From assembly GCA_023257955.1 (NCBI GenBank), contig JALRAY010000035.1:1-10499 (forward strand): 10,499 nucleotides of DNA, written 5' to 3'. Below, one piece after another: positions 5,666 to 10,499 of the stretch (positions are counted from its first letter, which is position 1; every line of letters begins with the position of its first letter). This stretch comes from Amoebophilaceae bacterium. Lineage in GTDB: Bacteria > Bacteroidota > Bacteroidia > Cytophagales > Amoebophilaceae. The notes beneath the pieces were generated by a model. That model saw nothing but the letters and a program-made list of their open reading frames with translations, did no database searches and had not been told where the DNA came from. The translations under genes and the position numbers were made by a program.

Positions 5666-7294
5666 ATGATAAAAAAACTCGACAAAATAGTCCTTTTCCC
5701 CTTCTTCAAGCTTTTCTCCTTGGTTTTTGTGGTAACTGTATTCATTATGTTGATGCAGATATTTTTGATTTGGTTTGATGAGTTGATTGGAAAAGATTTA
5801 GGTTTTTGGGTATACCTACAGTTCTTCTTCTACTTCGGCATCAATGTCTCCCCTGCAGCATTCGCGTTAGCTACCCTTGTTGCCTCATTGATGGTGTTTG
5901 GGAATTTGGGCGAGCAGCTAGAATTGACGGCCTTAAAAAATGCGGGCATCACCTTTTTGCAAACCTTGCGACCTTTGTTCATCTGCATTTCTTTGCTCAG
6001 TCTCTTTGTGTATTATTCCAATGGATATTTAGTACCGCGCGTAACGGTAAAAGCGTATACGCTCTTATATGACCTCCGCAAAAAAAAGCCTTCTATAGCT
6101 ATCAAAGAAGGGGTATTTTATAATGGCATTCCTGGTTATAGCATCCGTGTAGGCAAAAAATTAGCCGATCAAACCACATTACAGGACATTATCATATACG
6201 ACCATACGGAAAATAGAGGCAATGTAAATATGACAACGGCCGTTTCTGGAGAGTTAACCAATTCTGCAGATGGGCAATATTTTATCATACACCTATTCCA
6301 AGGGTTTAATTACCGGGAACAAGCTCCTAATGACCGCAAGAAAGCACCTAAAAAGGAACATGACATTGAAATAGCCGACTTCTCTAGAACCAGTTTTGAG
6401 GTGCAAAAAGTGATGATTTCCTTAGATGATTTTAAGCTTAATCGCACAAGTGAGCAATCTTTTAGCTACTACCATGCTAGTAAAACGAACCGTGAGCTCC
6501 ACAAAAGCATGAACGAAATGCGAACTAAGATGCAAAACAAGCAGCAGGAGGTAATGGATAGGTTCCAAAAACACTATCAATTCGCGGAGCTAGAGCAAGA
6601 AACCCCTGCTACCCATCAGGCAGCAGGGATACCAACCAATAATGTAGTCGAGCAACGTAGTTTTACGCCTCCTATCAATGACGGTAATGCTTGCTTTGTG
6701 CTAACCTCATCAGGAGACGGTATCTCCCCTGACTCCATTAAGTCAGCGCCTGATGCGGCAGCTGAAGCAGCAGATAGCGCTTCGCATTTATGGATACGGG
6801 ACTTAGACCAACACGCGGATAAGGAAGCTATCATTCGCAAAACGCTGCAACAAGCGCAAGACTTTAAAAGTGAAATATCATCAGAAGTCAATCAATTGGT
6901 TTCGGTAAATACGGAATTGACAAAATTTGAGTTAGAAGGCAGTAAGCGGCTGGCATATGCTGTAGCGTGTCTGATTATGCTATGTATAGGCGCGCCATTA
7001 GGGGCCCTCATCAAACGCGGTGGATTTGGCGTTCCATTACTGATATCTACCACATTCATGCTCTTATCCTATGTGATGGATATGATTGGTACAAAATGGA
7101 ATCGAATGGGACTCATCAGTCCTGAATTAGGCGCCTGGGGGGGGGATATAGTATTAATTCCTTTTGCTATATTCTTCTTATGGCAAGCGCAAAAAGACAC
7201 CCACTTGCTGGATATAGATGGCTATAGGATTCGATGGAGGAACAAAAAGAATAGTGAAAGTAAAGAAGAGGAAGTAACGATTCTAGAAGGATAG
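5666..7294 (+). CDS. LptF/LptG (YjgP/YjgQ) family permease
   Basis: This is an inner-membrane subunit of the type that, with LptB and LptC, extracts lipopolysaccharide from the inner membrane and passes it to the periplasmic bridge. The 542-residue protein has three N-terminal helices (about 13-36, 50-78, 97-117), a periplasmic beta-rich domain (140-260), and three C-terminal helices (427-450, 454-473, 488-508). Family signatures are the first coupling helix GEQLELTALKNAGI (82-95) and the second, ELEGSKR followed by GAPLGALIKRGGFG (442-455). Residues 270-420 hold a charged helical and low-complexity insert, making it far longer than the E. coli proteins (about 360). ATG 5666 is preferred to the GTG at 5663. 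A nine-G tract lies before the last helix. LptF and LptG cannot be told apart here. Confidence 0.9.
   Translation: MIKKLDKIVLFPFFKLFSLVFVVTVFIMLMQIFLIWFDELIGKDLGFWVYLQFFFYFGINVSPAAFALATLVASLMVFGNLGEQLELTALKNAGITFLQTLRPLFICISLLSLFVYYSNGYLVPRVTVKAYTLLYDLRKKKPSIAIKEGVFYNGIPGYSIRVGKKLADQTTLQDIIIYDHTENRGNVNMTTAVSGELTNSADGQYFIIHLFQGFNYREQAPNDRKKAPKKEHDIEIADFSRTSFEVQKVMISLDDFKLNRTSEQSFSYYHASKTNRELHKSMNEMRTKMQNKQQEVMDRFQKHYQFAELEQETPATHQAAGIPTNNVVEQRSFTPPINDGNACFVLTSSGDGISPDSIKSAPDAAAEAADSASHLWIRDLDQHADKEAIIRKTLQQAQDFKSEISSEVNQLVSVNTELTKFELEGSKRLAYAVACLIMLCIGAPLGALIKRGGFGVPLLISTTFMLLSYVMDMIGTKWNRMGLISPELGAWGGDIVLIPFAIFFLWQAQKDTHLLDIDGYRIRWRNKKNSESKEEEVTILEG
7137..7145 (+). repeat. Nine-G homopolymer inside the permease gene
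   Basis: Nine consecutive G residues encode the end of Trp491, Gly492, Gly493 and the start of Asp494. Loss of one G gives ATA TAG directly after the tract, a stop that would remove the last membrane helix and the tail. Confidence 0.9.
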
Positions 7295-7327
7295 TAACAT
7301 CCAACACAACAAGCCACCTTTAACCTA

Positions 7328-8176
7328 TTATGACACTTTCTTTAACCGCTTATTGATAACAGTGATCGCAGTCAAAATCATCCCGATACCTAAAAAAGAC
7401 GTAGGGTATAACGTTTCATCAAGACCAAAGTAGGCAAATATGGTAGCAAAGACCGGCTCCAACATCATGATGATAGATACTTGAAAAGCTCCAAGCTTGG
7501 ATTGTGCTTTCGCTACCAACCAATAGGCTAAGCTAGACGATCCAATGCCCGAACAAATAATGCCCCCCCATGTTCCTAATTTGGTAGGCAGCTGAAATGG
7601 AGGACCATTCCATAACAATACTACGCCACAACAAAGCATTATCCCCACCACCTGCAAAAAAGTTAACGCAAAAGCCAGATCCTTGTTAACGTATTTATCT
7701 AACACATAGATATAGATCGCAAAGAACAGCGCCGAGATAAAGGTATAGCCGATACCCAAAGGATCCGGATTCCCAAAGCTATGAGTCAATAAACCTAAGC
7801 CGGCCAGACAAAGCAAAGTCGTAATAATGTCTACTGCATTCGGTAGCTTCTTAGTAAGGATGAACCTTATGATTAAAACAAACACAATGTAAAAACCTGC
7901 CACAAAGCTTGATAAAGAAGCGGAAATAGTCTCCAATCCAATGGTTTGCGAAAAAATGACGATGGTTTGTAATACGCTGAGATGTATCCCTTGTTTAATT
8001 AACTTCTTATTTAAAGCGATAGGTTGTAAAAAGAAAATAGGTAACAGAAACAAGGAAGCAGAAGTATACCTAAAGAAGAGAAAAGTAGCAGTAGAAACTT
8101 CTTGAAAAGCTAATTTGGTAAATAAGTAGGATACGCCCCACAAGGCCGTAGCAAGAATCACAAATAGGATAGGCAT
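7328..8176 (-). CDS. EamA/DMT-superfamily transporter, copy 1 of 3
   Basis: This 282-residue inner-membrane protein has ten predicted helices arranged as two EamA repeats (about 1-132 and 140-275). Family marks are the N-terminal WGVSYL (13-18), FFRY (34-37) in the first repeat, and LEPVFAT (239-245) with the following helix in the second. Local hallmarks shared with the next two genes are SASLSSFV (85-92), GFYIVF (94-99), TKKLP (108-112) and KLGAF (227-231). The family moves small metabolites or drugs; substrate cannot be read from the sequence. ATG 8176 gives the same MP-start as the other copies. It is the distal member of the array, convergent with the LptF/LptG gene across a 33-base gap with no visible terminator. 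By hand count it is about 72% identical to copy 3 and 67% to copy 2. Confidence 0.9.
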   Translation of the reverse strand: MPILFVILATALWGVSYLFTKLAFQEVSTATFLFFRYTSASLFLLPIFFLQPIALNKKLIKQGIHLSVLQTIVIFSQTIGLETISASLSSFVAGFYIVFVLIIRFILTKKLPNAVDIITTLLCLAGLGLLTHSFGNPDPLGIGYTFISALFFAIYIYVLDKYVNKDLAFALTFLQVVGIMLCCGVVLLWNGPPFQLPTKLGTWGGIICSGIGSSSLAYWLVAKAQSKLGAFQVSIIMMLEPVFATIFAYFGLDETLYPTSFLGIGMILTAITVINKRLKKVS

Positions 8177-8214
8177 TGAATAGTATCTCGTGTATTAGGG
8201 TTAAAAGCTGATTG

Positions 8215-8222
8215 CAAAATTA
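8215..8222 (-). promoter_or_regulatory. Candidate -7 element (TAATTTTG) for EamA copy 1
   Basis: An exact TAnnTTTG match on the minus strand, 38 bases before ATG 8176, a natural distance for a promoter. The 177-base gap between copies 1 and 2 otherwise holds nothing recognisable. No -33 TTG is seen. Confidence 0.4.
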
Positions 8223-8353
8223 CACGTTCCCCTGCATTCTTTAATTACGGATTGTAAAGAATTTTAAGCTTGCGGCGTGTTTCATAGGAACATCCTGATA
8301 TATGGCTACACAGGAATTTACCCGCATACAACCTCCTTTTTTATGTATATCTA

Positions 8354-9199
8354 CTATATTTTCTTCAACCGCCAATTAATAGCTGCTATCGCTATTAAAA
8401 TCATCCCTATACCTACAAATGACATAGGATATAACCTTTCGTCTAGCCCCCAATACGCAAACAGCGTAGCAAATACCGGTTCTAGCATCAGAATGATAGA
8501 TACTTTAAACGCTCCAAGCTTAGGCTGCGCTTTCGCGTGCAAAAAATGGGCCAAACTAGAACATCCTAAACCAGCTAACATAATGGCGCCCCAAGTAGAT
8601 AGTTGATGCGGGAACTGAAAAGTGTCATGCTGTAATAACAGTACACAACCAAAAGAGGTCATAATGCCAACCATCTGCAGAAACGTTAGCGTAAAAGCCG
8701 TAGCGGGCGTGACGTATCTATCTAACACATAGATATAGATAGCAATAAACAACGCTCCTAGAAAGGTATACCCTACCCCTACCAGATCCGTAGCCCCAAA
8801 GCTATTCGTCAACAACCCCAATCCTCCTAAACACATTGCAGACGTAAGCATATCAAACACATCAGGCAATTTCTTCGTAACGAAGAAACGAATGAGTAAA
8901 CCAAATACGATGTAAAAGCCTGTAACGAAGCTTGATAAAGAAGCAGAAATGGTTGCTAGCCCCATCGTTTGCCCAAACATGACTATAGTTTGTAGCAGGC
9001 TTAAATAGATTCCCTGTTTGATTAACTGTTTATTTAAAGAGATGGGATGTAAAAGAAAAAGTGGAACAAGGGAAACCGAAGCGACGGCATATCTAAAAAA
9101 GAGAAAGGAAACGGTAGAAATTTCTTGCAAAGCCCATTTGGTAATAAGATAAGATGCTCCCCAAAAGACAGTAGCAAGGATCATCAAGAGTCTAGGCAT
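8354..9199 (-). CDS. EamA/DMT-superfamily transporter, copy 2 of 3 (divergent)
   Basis: This 281-residue ten-helix transporter aligns without gaps to its neighbours over 280 residues. It keeps WGASYL (13-18), SASLSSFV, GFYIVF, TKKLP, KLGAF and LEPVFAT. It differs at positions the other two share: Glu82 is Ala, and Tyr218-Trp219 is His-Phe with His221 following. These changes lie in predicted membrane segments and could alter substrate choice. ATG 9199 is chosen rather than a TTG twelve codons upstream, because it gives the MP-start and length of the paralogues. It is about 74% identical to copy 3 by hand count, so it probably arose from it or shares its direct ancestor. A reduced-function copy is possible, but the frame is intact. 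Confidence 0.9.
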   Translation of the reverse strand: MPRLLMILATVFWGASYLITKWALQEISTVSFLFFRYAVASVSLVPLFLLHPISLNKQLIKQGIYLSLLQTIVMFGQTMGLATISASLSSFVTGFYIVFGLLIRFFVTKKLPDVFDMLTSAMCLGGLGLLTNSFGATDLVGVGYTFLGALFIAIYIYVLDRYVTPATAFTLTFLQMVGIMTSFGCVLLLQHDTFQFPHQLSTWGAIMLAGLGCSSLAHFLHAKAQPKLGAFKVSIILMLEPVFATLFAYWGLDERLYPMSFVGIGMILIAIAAINWRLKKI

Positions 9200-9281
9200 A
9201 AGGGTATATTTAAATGTATGATAGGGGTTGTACAAACTGGACTGAACATAACAGTAACGCTACTTGTAAAAAGCAGCGCTA

Positions 9282-9289
9282 CAAAGCTA
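9282..9289 (-). promoter_or_regulatory. Candidate -7 element (TAGCTTTG) for EamA copy 2
   Basis: An exact TAnnTTTG match on the minus strand, overlapping the last codon of copy 3 and 82 bases before ATG 9199. No -33 element is seen; read-through from copy 3 is equally likely. Confidence 0.28.
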
Positions 9290-10150
9290 ATGACTCGTCT
9301 TGGATTGTCCTTGCGCTAACCGCCAATTAATGATACCGATAGCTATTAAAATCATCCCTATACCTACAAATGACATAGGATATAACGTCTCCCCTAAACC
9401 TAAATAGGCAAATAGCGTAGCGAATACCGGCTCCAACATCAGAATAATAGATGTTTTAAAGGCACCAAGCTTCGTTTGTGCTTTCGCTGCCAACCAATAG
9501 GCTACGCTAGAACATCCAATGCCCGCAACCAGAATAGAACCCCAAGTAAGTAGTTTCCTAGGGAACTGAAATAGATCATGATTACACAGCAATACACAGC
9601 CAAAAATAATCATAATGCCAACCATTTGCAGAAACGTTAAGGTAAAAGCAGTATCCTCATTGAGATATTGATCCAATAGATAAATATGAATGGCAATGAA
9701 TAAAGCACAGATGAAAGTATATCCAATGCCTACCGGATCAGGATGCCCAAAGCTATTCGTTAATAAGCCAAGTCCGGCTAAACACAGCAAAGAAGTAATG
9801 ATATCCACTGCTGTCGGCAGCTTTTTGGTAATGATGAATCGGATAAGCAAAACAAACACAATATAAAAACCTGATACAAAACTCGATAAGGAGGCAGAAA
9901 TAGTTTCAAGACCAATGGTTTGCGCAAACATTAACGCAGCTTGTAAGAGGCTTAAATATATACCTGGCTTGATGAGCTTCCGATTAAGGCTCTTCGGCTG
10001 AAAAAGGAAAAAGGGTAACAGCGAAACAGCAGCTACCGCATACCGAAAAAACAAAAAAGAGGAAGTGGAAATTTCTTGCAAGGCTAATTTGGCCAATAAG
10101 AAGGATACGCCCCAAAGGACAGTAGCCAGAATCATGAATAGTATAGGCAT
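9287..10150 (-). CDS. EamA/DMT-superfamily transporter, copy 3 of 3
   Basis: This 287-residue ten-helix transporter is the first of the array in transcription order. It has the same two EamA repeats and local hallmarks as copies 1 and 2 (WGVSFL, SASLSSFV, GFYIVF, TKKLP, KLGAF, LEPVFAT) but a longer polar C-terminus (after WRL, about ten extra residues ending in SKTSH). It is the closest relative of both other copies (about 72 and 74% by hand count), so it looks most like the parental form. ATG 10150 is preferred over an in-frame TTG at 10219, which would add 23 polar residues not found in the paralogues. An AATATTTG octamer (one mismatch to TAnnTTTG) lies just upstream of the ATG. The gap to the nuclease-family gene is 88 bases. 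Confidence 0.9.
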   Translation of the reverse strand: MPILFMILATVLWGVSFLLAKLALQEISTSSFLFFRYAVAAVSLLPFFLFQPKSLNRKLIKPGIYLSLLQAALMFAQTIGLETISASLSSFVSGFYIVFVLLIRFIITKKLPTAVDIITSLLCLAGLGLLTNSFGHPDPVGIGYTFICALFIAIHIYLLDQYLNEDTAFTLTFLQMVGIMIIFGCVLLCNHDLFQFPRKLLTWGSILVAGIGCSSVAYWLAAKAQTKLGAFKTSIILMLEPVFATLFAYLGLGETLYPMSFVGIGMILIAIGIINWRLAQGQSKTSH

Positions 10151-10238
10151 AGTATAGTGCAAATATTGGGTTACAAGTTGCTGTCGCTGTTTGTATGTTT
10201 TGTGACTACAAGCAGGCAAGCGGATGGAGAAGCGACAC

Positions 10239-10499
10239 TTATGATTTGGAATTGATCGACTCTATCTTATGAACGACGGCAACGTCTTTTCCATAAAAGG
10301 CTATGCCAAGGCGTAATACGCTTTTGACGTGTTTTGATTTTTTGATAATGGCTGTATAATTCTTTGCTTCTATTTGCGCTAAGCCTTCTTCTGCTTCTTT
10401 TTGTAACGCTCCCTTACTTTCTGCATACTTGTATTCCAAGATAATCGCTTGGGTACTTTTACAAAATAAGGCTCTTGGTATAATCATGGTATCTACACA
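10239..10499 (-). CDS. C-terminal part of a DUF1703-type PD-(D/E)XK nuclease family protein (5' end outside window)
   Basis: The frame is open to the right edge, so the gene starts outside. The visible 86 residues hold the nuclease-fold core: an Asp in VDTMII (the first metal-binding acid), the E-x-K pair in ILEYKYAES, and the following helix EAEEGLAQIEAKNY with its conserved Gln. A strand LGIAFYGKDVAVV and a short tail finish it. This is the C-terminal domain (PF08011, DUF1703) normally joined to an N-terminal AAA-ATPase-like domain of about 350 residues, a family strongly expanded in Bacteroidota and in amoeba or arthropod symbionts. All catalytic positions look intact. Its biological job is not established. 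An internal ATG (10487) exists but would remove the catalytic Asp, so it is unlikely to be the start. Confidence 0.8.
   Translation of the reverse strand, partial: CVDTMIIPRALFCKSTQAIILEYKYAESKGALQKEAEEGLAQIEAKNYTAIIKKSKHVKSVLRLGIAFYGKDVAVVHKIESINSKS

Larger units (their letters stand above)
7328..10150 (-). repeat. Tandem array of three paralogous EamA genes
   Basis: Three head-to-tail paralogues of about 850 bases each, separated by gaps of 177 and 87 bases, align at protein level with no insertions or deletions through residue 280. The divergence (26-33% of residues) shows the duplication is old and that all three frames have been kept open by selection. Confidence 0.9.

Noticed and set aside
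7295..7327. Terminator between the permease and EamA copy 1
   Set aside because: Only a 4-bp GGAT/ATCC pairing is visible and there is no T-run, so no terminator is called in this convergent gap.
9200..9235. TTG-initiated N-terminal extension of EamA copy 2
   Set aside because: The paralogues begin at the aligned ATG (MP-start), and the extra twelve residues are polar and absent from copy 1.
10151..10219. TTG-initiated 23-residue extension of EamA copy 3
   Set aside because: Same reasoning: a polar extension not shared by the paralogues, with a good ATG at 10150.

Overview
The window looks like chromosome from a Bacteroidota bacterium, most plausibly a reduced, host-associated lineage of the Amoebophilaceae type (Cardinium/Amoebophilus). 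This is inference. It rests on the AT-leaning composition, weak or absent Shine-Dalgarno sequences, TAnnTTTG-like promoter elements, the gene pair dapA plus a DUF6913-like gene, the long LptF/LptG permease, a DUF1703-type PD-(D/E)XK nuclease tail, and a local expansion of EamA transporters. Species cannot be fixed from the sequence alone.

Layout. Positions 1-314 hold no gene I can support. A small secreted outer-membrane beta-barrel protein (315-968, +) ends at a strong intrinsic terminator (997-1031). Convergent to it is a lipoprotein (1328-2479, -) with an unknown N-terminal domain, a long charged coiled coil containing 11-residue (hendecad) repeats, and an acidic tail. Next is a minus-strand cluster read from high to low coordinates: a two-helix holin-like membrane protein (5260-4916), uracil-DNA glycosylase ung (4879-4217), a DUF6913-like protein (4119-3550) and dapA (3553-2669). 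The last two overlap by four bases and are almost certainly co-transcribed. A tRNA-Met(CAT) lies at 5481-5554 (-). Divergent from it is an LptF/LptG-family permease (5666-7294, +) with a large low-complexity insert and a nine-G tract near its 3' end.

The right third (7328-10150, -) is a head-to-tail array of three EamA/DMT-superfamily transporters. They align without gaps over about 280 residues at roughly 67-74% pairwise identity by hand count. At the right edge is the C-terminal part of a DUF1703-type PD-(D/E)XK nuclease family protein whose 5' end lies outside the window.

Functional picture. dapA feeds lysine and diaminopimelate (peptidoglycan) synthesis, ung repairs uracil in DNA, and the LptF/LptG homologue and barrel protein serve the outer envelope. 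The EamA array probably moves small metabolites across the inner membrane, which fits a bacterium living on host metabolites. I see no defence system, CRISPR array or complete mobile element. The most notable items are the transporter triplication with a divergent middle copy, the hendecad-repeat lipoprotein, and the poly-G tract that could switch the permease off.
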